Part shown: piece after piece, positions 1 through 8,042 of the stretch | How the letters are laid out: each line of letters starts with the position of its first letter | Position numbering within the stretch: position 1 is the first letter of the stretch | From: Candidatus Aminicenantota bacterium | GTDB lineage: Bacteria; Acidobacteriota; Aminicenantia; Aminicenantales; Aminicenantaceae | DNA: 13,440 nucleotides | Direction of reading: 5' to 3' | NCBI GenBank assembly: GCA_030615975.1 | Contig: JAUWYH010000019.1 | Span: forward strand, 1-13,440 | Notes under the pieces: model-generated | The model's database searches: none | Told to the model about the DNA's origin: nothing | What the model saw: only the letters and a program-made list of their open reading frames with translations | Position numbers and translations under genes: made by a program

Positions 1-336
1 GAGGCCTTTGTTGCTATTCAAAAAATAAAAGAAGCTGAAGAGAAAGCTCGAAAACTCATCCTTGATGCTCGAGAAAATAAAGCTTCGCAGATTGCTCAAG
101 ATGCTTATGAAGAAGCAAAGAGAATAAAGGAAGAGTATTTAGCGAAAGCAAGGAAAGAGGCAGAAGAAAAGAAGAAGGCAATAATCAAACAAGCCGTGGC
201 CGAAGCAGAGAAAATAAGAAAGAATGCTGAGGATGAAGCTGAGGAAATGTGCAAGCGGATTGAATCTTTGATCCCGGAAGCAGTTGAAAAGATTAGAGAG
301 AAAATAAGGCTTTTTTTGGAGGGAGGCTCTGTTTAG
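1..336 (+). CDS. atpH: V-type ATPase peripheral-stalk subunit G/H (3' part)
   Basis: This open frame enters from the left edge and ends at TAG 334-336, leaving 111 residues visible. The protein is almost wholly charged helix, rich in Glu, Lys, Ala and Arg, with Ala-rich heptad-like spacing. It has no membrane segment and no enzyme motif. This is the make-up of the G subunit (also called H, or NtpF), a long helix that pairs with subunit E to form the peripheral stalk holding the A3B3 head still while the rotor turns. It lies directly upstream of atpI, with a 3 nt gap, where Thermus and Enterococcus V-type operons also carry this gene. Sequence alone cannot separate it from other coiled-coil proteins, so the assignment rests largely on gene order. 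The start codon lies outside the window. Family members are about 100-120 residues long, so little is probably missing. Confidence 0.82.
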   Translation, partial: EAFVAIQKIKEAEEKARKLILDARENKASQIAQDAYEEAKRIKEEYLAKARKEAEEKKKAIIKQAVAEAEKIRKNAEDEAEEMCKRIESLIPEAVEKIREKIRLFLEGGSV

Positions 337-339
337 CTC

Positions 340-2250
340 ATGGCATTAGCAGAAGTCGAGAAAGTCCAGATCCTCACTCATGCAAGTTTGAAAATGGAAC
401 TTCTTTCTTCTCTTCAGGAGGAGGGACTGATTCAGCTTGAAAGAGCTAACTTTGAAGAGTTAGACCTCAGTGCTTCTTCGCCTGAGATTTCACAAATTGA
501 TTATCGTCTTCATCGCTTATCTCATGCTTTAGGCTATCTTTCCATGTGGGAAGAAAGAGGATTTGTAAAAAAACTTTTTGCTCAAAGGCCACAGCTTCAC
601 CGTCAGAAGAGAGAGGAAGTTCTAAATTTTGATTACATATCCGTTTTAGAGAAGATAGAAGAGATTGAGGCAGAAAAAAGCGAGGTGCTTTCAGAGATAA
701 AATTTTTAGAAAGAGAAGAGCAGTTTCTTTTTCCACTTAGAAACTTTAAGGTTCCAATCAAATCTTTGAAGCCAACTGATTCCACAGAAATTCTTCTTGG
801 ATGGATCCCCCTCTCTCAACTTGTGGCTTTCGAGAAAATGACCGATATAGAACCACTCTGGTATGAGATCATAAACCGAGGGAAGAGGAGTGTTTATTTA
901 GTGCTTATTTATCCTAAGATGGAAAAAACTCGCTTTGAACATGAATTTAAGGAATTGAAATTTGCGCCTCTCTTTTTTACCGACCCCATATTGAATATCG
1001 CCGATGAGAAGGACGGAGTGGAAGATGTGATACAGAAAATCAAGGCGGAAATAAAGAAAAAAAAGAAAAAACTTGAGACTTTAGAAAAAAAGGGTCAGAG
1101 TCTTTTTATTAATAGAGAAAAATTAATGCTCATCTATGATGTTCTTCTTAACGAACGAGAAAAAATTTCATCTTCGCGTCTGCTTGGAGAAACGGAGCGT
1201 GTTTCTTACTTGGAAGGTTGGGCCCGATCTTCTGATATTCGAAGACTAAAATCCAAACTTCGACCTTTCGCAGACTTTATTGAAATCTATTCACGTCCTC
1301 CTCTTCCTGAGGAAGATCCGCCTGTTATTCTTGAGAATCCGAGATTAGCCAGACCATTTGAGGTTATCACTAAACTCTATAGCCTTCCCCAGCGTAGGTC
1401 TCTGGATCCGACTGTTGCCTTGGCTCCGTTTTTCTTTTTATTTGTCGGTCTATGCGTCAGTGAGGCAGGCTACGGACTTTTAGTTGCTCTCTTGAGTTTT
1501 CTCTATATCAAATACGCAAAACCCAAGGGTGCTCTGCTTCAATTCTTGAAGCTGCTTTCACTTCTAGGAGTATCAACTGTAATCTTTGGGACTCTGTTAG
1601 GTGGCTGGTTTGGCTTCCCCATCCGGAGGCTGATGATTTTGGATCCTCTAGAAGATCCCCTTACTTTCTTGTTGCTTTCTATTGTCCTAGGCTTTATTCA
1701 GGTTTGGTTCGGAACTCTCCTCAACATGATTTCAAGAATAAAGAACAAAGAATACATTCAGGCAATTTTTGTGCAAGGTGGATGGCTAGTTCTCCTTCCT
1801 TCCGCTGTCATTTACGGGATAACCAAACAATCTTTGTGGGGAATTTTTGCTCTTTTTGGCGCAGCCGGGATTGTCTTTTTTGCCTTTCCTAGTCGGAATC
1901 CTTTTGCCCGATTTTTTGGGGGGCTTTATAGCCTTTATGGTATCTCACGATACATAGCCGATGTTCTTTCTTATTCACGCCTTCTGGCTTTAGGTCTGGC
2001 CACAAGCGTCATAGCTATGGTGGTGAATACACTTTGCCAGACAGCTCTTGGAATTCCGTGGCTGGGATGGTTGTTAGCAGCTCTGATTTTCATCGGAGGT
2101 CATTTGTTTAATTTAGGAATCAGCTTTTTGGGTGGTTTTGTCCATTCCATGCGTCTTCAGTTTGTTGAATTTTTCAGCAAGTTCTTCGAACCAGGAGGCA
2201 AGCCCTTTAAGGCTTTTGAGTTAGAATCAAAGTATATTGAATTTATCTGA
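340..2250 (+). CDS. atpI: V-type ATPase membrane stator subunit I (a subunit)
   Basis: This 636-residue protein is the membrane stator subunit that forms the two ion half-channels against the K ring. ATG 340 is preceded by GGAGGGAGG at 318-326. Residues 1 to about 335 are a soluble cytoplasmic arm with coiled-coil stretches (for example the Lys-rich run near residue 240), which contacts the peripheral stalks. From about residue 365 to 615 there are several hydrophobic membrane helices. The essential Arg of the family lies in the motif SYSRLLALGLA, as R547. A second conserved Arg, in HSMRLQ, is R605. These probably correspond to the two Arg residues important for ion transport in E. hirae NtpI. 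The ending FVEFFSKFFEPGGKPFKAF is typical of the family. Length is normal (about 620-660). It should work with the K ring encoded next. Confidence 0.96.
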   Translation: MALAEVEKVQILTHASLKMELLSSLQEEGLIQLERANFEELDLSASSPEISQIDYRLHRLSHALGYLSMWEERGFVKKLFAQRPQLHRQKREEVLNFDYISVLEKIEEIEAEKSEVLSEIKFLEREEQFLFPLRNFKVPIKSLKPTDSTEILLGWIPLSQLVAFEKMTDIEPLWYEIINRGKRSVYLVLIYPKMEKTRFEHEFKELKFAPLFFTDPILNIADEKDGVEDVIQKIKAEIKKKKKKLETLEKKGQSLFINREKLMLIYDVLLNEREKISSSRLLGETERVSYLEGWARSSDIRRLKSKLRPFADFIEIYSRPPLPEEDPPVILENPRLARPFEVITKLYSLPQRRSLDPTVALAPFFFLFVGLCVSEAGYGLLVALLSFLYIKYAKPKGALLQFLKLLSLLGVSTVIFGTLLGGWFGFPIRRLMILDPLEDPLTFLLLSIVLGFIQVWFGTLLNMISRIKNKEYIQAIFVQGGWLVLLPSAVIYGITKQSLWGIFALFGAAGIVFFAFPSRNPFARFFGGLYSLYGISRYIADVLSYSRLLALGLATSVIAMVVNTLCQTALGIPWLGWLLAALIFIGGHLFNLGISFLGGFVHSMRLQFVEFFSKFFEPGGKPFKAFELESKYIEFI

Positions 2251-2272
2251 ATAAATTTGCGCAGAGAGAATT

Positions 2273-2282
2273 TAAGGAGGTG
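2273..2282 (+). promoter_or_regulatory. Very strong Shine-Dalgarno for the ring subunit
   Basis: TAAGGAGGTG is an uninterrupted 10-base match to the complement of the usual bacterial 16S rRNA 3' end (CACCTCCTTA). GGAGG ends 8 nt before ATG 2289. This decides the atpK start in favour of ATG 2289 over the in-frame GTG at 2280, which lies inside the SD itself. It sits in the 38 nt gap after atpI, the widest gap in this operon. Other operon genes have much weaker sites. Raised translation of the multi-copy ring subunit is the likely purpose (inference). Confidence 0.8.
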
Positions 2283-2288
2283 GAAGAA

Positions 2289-2765
2289 ATGGAGTTAGGT
2301 TTGACCGTTGCAATATTGGGAGGAGCCCTTGCCGCTATACTCGGCGGTATTGGTTCAGCCATAGGCGTTGGTCTTGCAGGTCAGGCATCCAGCGGAGTCA
2401 TGAGTGAAGATCCGGAAAAGTTTGGCAGCCTTCTTTTGCTCGTCGCTCTTCCAGGCACTCAAGGAATCTACGGATTTTTAAGTGCCTTTTTGGTCATCTT
2501 GAAATTAGGTCTGACTACTGGCACCATAGTCACTCCTGCGACTGACCAAGGCTGGCAGATTCTCATTGCTTGCTTGCCAGTTGCTTTTGCAGGGCTCGTA
2601 TCGGGGATTCAACAGGGAAAAGTCTGTGCTTCTGGCGTTTATATGGTAGCCAAACAGCCCAAAGACCTGATGAAACCTGTGATTATGGCTGCCTTGGTGG
2701 AAACTTATGCAGTCCTGGGACTGCTCATCACTATTCTCCTTCTCAACGGGATAAAGCTGGGATAG
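2289..2765 (+). CDS. atpK: V-type ATPase membrane ring subunit K (c subunit, double hairpin)
   Basis: This 158-residue proteolipid has four hydrophobic helices arranged as two related hairpins. The length matches the 156-residue NtpK of E. hirae rather than the 8 kDa single-hairpin c subunit. It forms the rotor ring that carries ions past subunit I. The motif LPGTQGIYGF (residues 54-63) in helix 2, SGIQQGKV (105-112) in helix 3 and LVETYAVLG (136-144) in helix 4 supply L54, T57, Q58, Y61, Q109 and E138. From memory of the family these match the Na+ ligands L61, T64, Q65, Y68, Q110 and E139 of NtpK. The carboxylate is present only in the second hairpin; the equivalent place in the first hairpin is Gln. 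A ring of such subunits carries one ion site per four helices. Na+ transport is therefore likely, though H+ cannot be excluded. The start is set by the strong SD just upstream. Confidence 0.95.
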   Translation: MELGLTVAILGGALAAILGGIGSAIGVGLAGQASSGVMSEDPEKFGSLLLLVALPGTQGIYGFLSAFLVILKLGLTTGTIVTPATDQGWQILIACLPVAFAGLVSGIQQGKVCASGVYMVAKQPKDLMKPVIMAALVETYAVLGLLITILLLNGIKLG

Positions 2766-2772
2766 AAAAAAC

Positions 2773-3189
2773 ATGAGCTTAGAGAAAATCCTGAAAAAAA
2801 TCAACGATGATGCTCAGGCTGAGGCAAAAAGAATTATCCTTGAGAATCAGAAGAAAGCGAAAGAAGTAAAAGAGAATGCCCGAAAGGAAGCTTCCGAGCT
2901 TGCAGAGGCTTTACAAAAAGAAGCAGAAAGAGAGGCTCATCTTGAAGCGAGTAGCCTCATCACCCAAGCACGCCTGGAGAGGAAAATTAAGCTTCTCACT
3001 CGCAAAAAAGAGCAAATAGAAGAAGTTCTCGAAAGAGCTTTTCGGAGCGAAATCCTGGAAAAGAAGGGAATGAAAAAGAAAATCATCCTCAAAGATGGAG
3101 AACGAGAGGAGTCCTTTAATCAGGAAAAATTGAAGGAAGAGCTTCGTCCTAAACTTGAAAACTGTATAGTCGAGGTCTTAAAAATATGA
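2773..3189 (+). CDS. atpE: V-type ATPase peripheral-stalk subunit E, shortened
   Basis: The product has 138 residues. Residues 1 to about 100 form a charged, Ala- and Glu-rich helix that would pair with the G/H subunit in the peripheral stalk. The last 35 or so residues (from ILKDGEREESFN) resemble the usual C-terminal end of subunit E: a beta strand, an 'xDGxxxxxNS'-like turn, then a helix with LRPKLE leading to the end that caps subunit B. Normal E subunits are about 185-200 residues. Compared with the Thermus protein, about 50-60 residues of the globular domain between the long helix and the final strand appear to be missing, while both ends are kept. The reading frame is uninterrupted and both flanking genes abut normally, so this looks like a real short form and not a frameshift. 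ATG 2773 has only a weak SD. The end overlaps atpC in ATGA, so translation is probably coupled. Confidence 0.86.
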   Translation: MSLEKILKKINDDAQAEAKRIILENQKKAKEVKENARKEASELAEALQKEAEREAHLEASSLITQARLERKIKLLTRKKEQIEEVLERAFRSEILEKKGMKKKIILKDGEREESFNQEKLKEELRPKLENCIVEVLKI

Positions 3190-3971
3190 AAAAGCCTTCT
3201 AGGCTCGCTTATGCTTATGCAGTAGGACGAATCCGCGTTTTAGAGAGAAAATTGATAACAAGGGCTGTCTTCAGTGAGGCTTCTGAGGAAAGGGATTTTA
3301 CTTCAGCCATGAAAATCATATTTGATGTTGGAGATTTTCAAGAGGAGATGGTCAAAATCCAAAATTCAGATGAGTTAGATGTGCTCATCGAGAAAGAAGA
3401 GGAAAATGTGTATCGCTTGATGAAGGAGTTGATCCTCGAAGAAGATATTTTAAGCACAATCATCGATGAGTCTCGGCCGGATAAAGCATTGGCTCTTGCT
3501 GAGAGAGCAGGTAATGTTTTTATTAAAGATTACCTGCGATACAAAATTGATCTTCTTAACATCAAAATATTGTCTCGGTCAAAATATTCAGGGCTTTCTC
3601 CAGAAGATTATTTTGGCCTGGTTTTAAAGGGCGGTTTTTTGGAGAAGAGAATCTTCCTTCAAAACTATGAGCTTTCTTTTTCGGAAATTGGAGAGAAGCT
3701 TCGATCTTCTCCTTATAATGATCTCTGGACCAAGGGTACAGATGCCCTTGAAGAGAGCGAGACGTTTGTCGAATTGGAGCGAGGAATTGAGGACTTTTTG
3801 ATGACTTATTTAAGGAGAGCGAAATATATCGTGTTTGGACCCGAGCCAGTATTTGCTTATGTTCTGGCAAAGAAAAGAGAATTAAGCCTTGTGAGGCTTG
3901 TGGGAGTTGGGAATCTGAATCATATTCCCACCGAATTTTTAAAACAGAGGATAAGTGAGACCTATGTTTGA
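3186..3971 (+). CDS. atpC: V-type ATPase subunit C (rotor-to-ring coupler), shortened
   Basis: The product has 261 residues. Subunit C is the funnel-shaped helical protein that seats the D/F shaft on the K ring. The C-terminal end, FGPEPVFAYVLAKKRELSLV then VGVGNLNHIPTEFLKQRISETYV, is the best-conserved part of the family and is clearly present at about residues 217-261. The N-terminal AYAVGRIRVLERKLIT also fits. Usual lengths are about 320-380 residues, and the family is built of three similar helical modules. Here one segment (YKIDLLNIKILSR..., from about residue 119) seems to do duty for two of the normal modules, as if most of one internal module had been lost. The start overlaps the atpE stop in ATGA. 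A modest SD (GAGG) lies about 10 nt upstream. The assignment is secure from the C-terminus and the context; the module-loss reading is inference. Confidence 0.88.
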   Translation: MKKPSRLAYAYAVGRIRVLERKLITRAVFSEASEERDFTSAMKIIFDVGDFQEEMVKIQNSDELDVLIEKEEENVYRLMKELILEEDILSTIIDESRPDKALALAERAGNVFIKDYLRYKIDLLNIKILSRSKYSGLSPEDYFGLVLKGGFLEKRIFLQNYELSFSEIGEKLRSSPYNDLWTKGTDALEESETFVELERGIEDFLMTYLRRAKYIVFGPEPVFAYVLAKKRELSLVRLVGVGNLNHIPTEFLKQRISETYV

Positions 3972-4305
3972 TAAAGTGGCAATTGTCGGGGATTCGGACC
4001 TTGTCTTTGCTTTTAGAGCACTAGGGATAAAAGTATTTTCTCCAAAAAATGTGGAGGAAGCAAGAGAAGTTATGGAAAGCATAAATAAGGAAAATTTTGC
4101 TCTCTGTTTTTTACATGAGAGTCTCTTAGAGCCTTTAGAGAAGGAGAGAGAGGCTTTAGAAAAAAAATTCTGCCCTGTCGTTGTTGGATTTTCGGATTAC
4201 CGAAAGGTCACAGACTATCTGGATAGAATGATGAGAGAGATGGCTATTAAAGCCACGGGTTCAGATTCTTTAGTTAAAAGAAGGGAAAAAGATGAAACAA
4301 GGTAA
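3964..4305 (+). CDS. atpF: V-type ATPase central-stalk subunit F
   Basis: The product has 113 residues and a Rossmann-like fold pattern. It opens with MFDKVAIVGDSDLVFAFRALGI, a strand-loop-helix typical of subunit F, followed by alternating strands (ALCFLHE, CPVVVGF). Subunit F binds subunit D in the rotor shaft and is the part often linked to control of ATPase direction. I chose ATG 3964 over the in-frame GTG 3955 because family members start just before the 'VAIVGD' strand; AGAGG at 3946-3950 could serve either start. It overlaps the end of atpC by 8 nt and the start of atpA by 14 nt. The charged C-terminal tail after about residue 95 (SLVKRREKDETR) is slightly longer than usual. No oddity affects the core. 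Confidence 0.9.
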   Translation: MFDKVAIVGDSDLVFAFRALGIKVFSPKNVEEAREVMESINKENFALCFLHESLLEPLEKEREALEKKFCPVVVGFSDYRKVTDYLDRMMREMAIKATGSDSLVKRREKDETR

Positions 4306-6049
4306 AATTATTCGAGTTGCAGGCCCCTTGGTTGTTGCCTCAGAGTGTTTGGGGGCCAAGATGTATGATATGGTTAAAATAAGCGAATTGGGCCTTATTG
4401 GAGAAATCATCGAACTCAAGGAAGACATGGCTTTTATCCAGGTCTATGAAGATACAACCGGAATCGGTCCTGAGGAGCCTGTGTTTTTAACAGGCAAACC
4501 TTTGAGTGTGGAGTTAGGTCCAGGTCTTATAGGCTCTATTTATGACGGAATTCAAAGACCGTTGGATGTCATAAGAAGTCAAAAAGGAGATTTTGTGACC
4601 AGAGGAATTGAGCTGCCTCCTCTCGATCGGGAGAAAAAATGGAATTTTTTACCTCTTGTTAAACAAGGACAAGAGGTTTCACCAGGAGATTTTCTGGGAG
4701 AAGTGGAGGAGACCCCTCTGGTAAAACACAGAATCATGGTGCCTTATGGTTCAGCCGGGAAGATTGTGGAAATCAAGAAAGGGAAGTTTTCCATCGAGGA
4801 AATAGTGGCCCGGATACAGACCGAGAATGGATTGAAAGAGATGAAGATGTACCAGACGTGGTCTATCCGGAAAAACAGGGAAGTCTATGAGCGCCTCATG
4901 CCCGAGGAGCCCCTTACTACAGGACAGAGGGTTCTTGATACTCTCTTTCCTATAGCCAAAGGTGGAACAGCCTGTGTGCCAGGTCCTTTTGGGAGTGGAA
5001 AGACGGTTGTCCAGCATCAGCTTGCCAAATGGTCAGACGCCCAGATTATTGTCTTTGTCGCCTGCGGGGAGAGAGGGAATGAGGTGGCCGATCTCCTTTT
5101 AAGCTTTCCGGATTTGAAGGATCCTCATACAGGACGCCCCCTTATGGAAAGGACAATCATCATTGCCAATACCTCAAATATGCCTGTTGCTGCAAGAGAG
5201 GCCTCTATATATACCGGGATGACTTTAGCCGAGTATTACAGGGATATGGGCTATTCAGTAGCTCTTATGGCTGATTCTTCAAGCCGATGGGCAGAAGCAT
5301 TGAGGGAAATTTCAGGACGAATGGAAGAAATGCCTGGTGAGGAAGGTTATCCCGCCTATTTGGCAAGCCGTATTGCTGAATTCTATGAAAGAGCCGGAAA
5401 AGTCATCTGCCTGGGATCAGATAGAAGAATGGGGGCTTTGAGTGTTATTGGAGCTGTTTCCCCTCCAGGAGGAGACCTCTCAGATCCTGTCGTCCAGTCC
5501 ACACTCAAAGTAGTCAAGGTCTTTTGGGCTCTGGATGACAAGCTGGCAAACATGCGTCATTTCCCCGCCATAAACTGGCTACTAAGCTATTCTCTCTACA
5601 TAGAGAATATCAAAGGATTTCTAAAGAACCAGGTGGCTGAGGATTTCATAGCTATCAGACAGGAAACCATGCAGCTTCTTGAGGAAGAGTCAGAACTTCA
5701 AGAGATCGCTCGCTTGGTAGGAGTCGAATCTCTATCTGAGAGAGAAAGGCTTATCCTCGAGTCTTCGCGCTCCATCCGAGAAGATTTTCTCCATCAGAAT
5801 GCCTTTCATCCTCAAGATACATACACATCTTTAAGGAAACAGTATTTGATGCTTCGAACAATCATCCACTTTCACCACCAAGGTCTTAGGGCCCTTGAAG
5901 AGGGGAGGAGTCTGGATGAGATCGTTAATCTGGAAGTAAGAGAGAAGATTTCTAAAATGAAGTTTCTTCCTGAAGAAGATTCCGACATGCTCGAGATTTA
6001 TATTGAGGTCGACAACACATTCAAGAAATTGTTACAGAGCAAGGAGTGA
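4292..6049 (+). CDS. atpA: V-type ATPase catalytic subunit A
   Basis: This is the 585-residue catalytic subunit of the A3B3 head, where ATP is made or hydrolysed. Residues 1 to about 70 are the beta-barrel domain (GKIIRVAGPLVVA). Residues about 110-190 are the 'bulge' or non-homologous region found in A but not in B. The Walker A motif GPFGSGKT is at 231-238 with K237. The catalytic Glu lies in ACGERGNE as E260. The Walker B region is YSVALMADSSSRWAEALREISGR, followed by PGEEGYPAYLASRIAEFYERAG. Cys257 lies beside the active site, as in the family. The C-terminal helical domain runs from about residue 430. Length is normal (580-600). ATG 4292 is preceded by AAGGG at 4281-4285. The start lies inside atpF. 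No critical residue is missing, so this should be an active enzyme. Confidence 0.98.
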   Translation: MKQGKIIRVAGPLVVASECLGAKMYDMVKISELGLIGEIIELKEDMAFIQVYEDTTGIGPEEPVFLTGKPLSVELGPGLIGSIYDGIQRPLDVIRSQKGDFVTRGIELPPLDREKKWNFLPLVKQGQEVSPGDFLGEVEETPLVKHRIMVPYGSAGKIVEIKKGKFSIEEIVARIQTENGLKEMKMYQTWSIRKNREVYERLMPEEPLTTGQRVLDTLFPIAKGGTACVPGPFGSGKTVVQHQLAKWSDAQIIVFVACGERGNEVADLLLSFPDLKDPHTGRPLMERTIIIANTSNMPVAAREASIYTGMTLAEYYRDMGYSVALMADSSSRWAEALREISGRMEEMPGEEGYPAYLASRIAEFYERAGKVICLGSDRRMGALSVIGAVSPPGGDLSDPVVQSTLKVVKVFWALDDKLANMRHFPAINWLLSYSLYIENIKGFLKNQVAEDFIAIRQETMQLLEEESELQEIARLVGVESLSERERLILESSRSIREDFLHQNAFHPQDTYTSLRKQYLMLRTIIHFHHQGLRALEEGRSLDEIVNLEVREKISKMKFLPEEDSDMLEIYIEVDNTFKKLLQSKE

Positions 6050-6057
6050 GGGGCAAA

Positions 6058-7434
6058 ATGTATAAAGAGTATTTAACTGTTTCCAACATTGTGGGACCTT
6101 TGGTTATTGTTGAAAAAATTGAGGATGTAAAATACGGCGAATTAGTGGAGATCGAGAGTGGTGATGGACTTTTCCGCCGTGGTTCGGTTCTCGATGTTTC
6201 TACAGAGAAAGCAATTGTTCAAGTCTTTGAGGGGACTTTTGGCCTGGATGTGGATAAGTCTCGGGTGAGATTCCTGGGGCGTTCGCAGCAGCTCGGTGTT
6301 TCAGAAGAGATTATCGGGCGCATATTTGACGGTTCGGGGAGACCTAAAGATAGAGGGCCTCAGATAATCGCAAAAAAAATGCTTGATATCACTGGAAGCC
6401 CAATAAACCCTGATGCCCGCGATTACCCTTCTGAATTCATCCAGACTGGAATATCTACAATTGATGGGATGAATCCTTTGGTCAGAGGCCAGAAGTTGCC
6501 TCTTTTTTCAGGAAGCGGATTGCCCCATGCTCGAATTGCCGCCCAAATTGCTCGGCAAGCTGCTGTTTTGGGAAAAGAGGAGAAATTTGCTGTTGTATTT
6601 GGGGGAATGGGGATTACCTTCGAAGAGGCTAACTTTTTCATCGAGGATTTTCGCAACACTGGAGCCCTGGAAAGAGCAGTGCTTTTTCTCAATTTAGCCA
6701 ATGAGCCTCCTATCGAGCGAATTGCTACACCACGTTTGGCTTTAACCTGTGCGGAATATTTGGCATTTGATTTAGATATGCATGTTCTGGTGATTCTTGT
6801 AGATATGACCTTTTATGCTGAAGCTCTTCGGGAGATATCCGCAGCTCGCAAAGAGATTCCCGGCCGGAGAGGATATCCTGGATATTTATATACCGACCTG
6901 GCTTCGATGTACGAGCGAGCAGGGAGGATAAAGGGCAAAAAAGGCTCTATTACTCTTATTCCTATATTAACCATGCCTGAGGATGATAAAACTCATCCGA
7001 TAGCGGATTTAACCGGCTATATTACAGAAGGGCAGATTATGCTCAGTCGAGAGATTCATCGTAAGGGCATCTACGCTCCTATAGATGTTCTTCCCAGCCT
7101 TTCTCGTCTCAAGGATAAAGGAATCGGGGAAGGAAAAACACGAGAAGACCACGCAGATGTTCTCAACCAGCTCTTTGCCTGCTATGCTCGAGGGAAGGAA
7201 GCCAGGGAGCTGGCTTTGATCCTTGGAGAAGCAGCATTAATGGATATAGATAAGCTGTATTTGAGTTTTGCCGGTCTATTCGAAGATGAGTTTGTCAGGC
7301 AGGGTGAATTTGAGTCGCGTTCTATAATCAACACCTTGGATCTGGGATGGAAGCTTCTCCACACCATTCCTCGAAAAGAACTTAAGAGAATTCGTCCCGA
7401 ATATTTAGAAAAATATTATTCTGAAGAGAAATGA
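6058..7434 (+). CDS. atpB: V-type ATPase non-catalytic subunit B
   Basis: This 458-residue protein alternates with subunit A in the head and completes the active sites at the A/B interface. ATG 6058 is preferred over the in-frame GTG 6046 because family members begin MxKEY.T...VGPL, as here (MYKEYLTVSNIVGPL). AAGGAG at 6041-6046 lies 11 nt upstream and GAGGGG at 6049-6054 lies 3 nt upstream. The P-loop position reads SGSGLPHARIAAQIARQ (from residue 151). It lacks the GKT of a working Walker A, which is normal for B. The arginine finger is R350 in PSLSRLKDKGIGEGKTREDH, at the same residue number as in E. hirae NtpB. The C-terminal part has the usual ELALILGEAALMDIDKLY helices. There is an 8 nt gap after atpA, and the stop overlaps atpD in ATGA. 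Confidence 0.97.
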   Translation: MYKEYLTVSNIVGPLVIVEKIEDVKYGELVEIESGDGLFRRGSVLDVSTEKAIVQVFEGTFGLDVDKSRVRFLGRSQQLGVSEEIIGRIFDGSGRPKDRGPQIIAKKMLDITGSPINPDARDYPSEFIQTGISTIDGMNPLVRGQKLPLFSGSGLPHARIAAQIARQAAVLGKEEKFAVVFGGMGITFEEANFFIEDFRNTGALERAVLFLNLANEPPIERIATPRLALTCAEYLAFDLDMHVLVILVDMTFYAEALREISAARKEIPGRRGYPGYLYTDLASMYERAGRIKGKKGSITLIPILTMPEDDKTHPIADLTGYITEGQIMLSREIHRKGIYAPIDVLPSLSRLKDKGIGEGKTREDHADVLNQLFACYARGKEARELALILGEAALMDIDKLYLSFAGLFEDEFVRQGEFESRSIINTLDLGWKLLHTIPRKELKRIRPEYLEKYYSEEK

Positions 7435-8042
7435 GACTCGCTGTTAATCCCAACAGAATGGAGCTGATGCGGCTCCGCCGCCGGCTTGTGCTAGCTGAAA
7501 GAGGACACAAACTTCTTAAAGATAAACTCGAAGAAATCATGCGCCGTTTCTTAGAAATTATGAAGCATCTTTATGATCTCCAGGAAAAGGTAAGCACAAA
7601 ATTGGAGAAAATTTTCCTTTCCTTTGCCTTTGTCCGCACTCAGAAAACAAAAAAAGAATTGGAGAACCTGATACCAGAAGGAAAATTGATTTTGGAGACG
7701 AAGGAAGAGAGGATATTTAACCTTTCTATACCCAGGTTTGAAGTCAAGGAACTCAAAATTTCTGATTACGATTTTTTGAATACAGAGAGTGAACTGGATA
7801 TCGGCATGAAGAAGGTCAAGGAGCTGCTCGGAGATTTAATGGAAATGGCTCGCCTCTGGAAGGCAGTCGAGCTTCTTTCTCACGAGATTGAAACCACACG
7901 TCGGCGCGTCAATGCCCTTGAACACACCCTGATTCCAAATATCAAAGAGACCATAAATTACATTTCAGGGAGGCTGGAAGAGATGGAGCGCTCCTACCAA
8001 GTTCAGCTCATGCGGGTCAAGGAAATCGTTCGCAGCCACTAA
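7431..8042 (+). CDS. atpD: V-type ATPase central-shaft subunit D
   Basis: This 203-residue protein begins MRLAVNPNRMELMRLRRRLVLAERGHKLLKDK, a start shared across archaeal and bacterial D subunits. The first 75 or so residues and the last 60 or so form two long helices expected to pair as the antiparallel coiled coil that passes through the A3B3 head, like gamma in F-type enzymes. The middle (about 75-130) is the small globular part. The C-terminal helix holds the typical RRRVNALEHTLIPNI...I.YI...LEEMER pattern. Length is normal (200-220). The start overlaps the atpB stop in ATGA and has only a weak SD, so it probably relies on coupling. It is the last gene of the operon; the next gene is on the other strand. 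Confidence 0.97.
   Translation: MRLAVNPNRMELMRLRRRLVLAERGHKLLKDKLEEIMRRFLEIMKHLYDLQEKVSTKLEKIFLSFAFVRTQKTKKELENLIPEGKLILETKEERIFNLSIPRFEVKELKISDYDFLNTESELDIGMKKVKELLGDLMEMARLWKAVELLSHEIETTRRRVNALEHTLIPNIKETINYISGRLEEMERSYQVQLMRVKEIVRSH

Noticed and set aside
2280..2288. GTG 2280 as the atpK start
   Set aside because: The codon overlaps the SD and has no SD of its own; ATG 2289 is ideally spaced and gives the normal family length.
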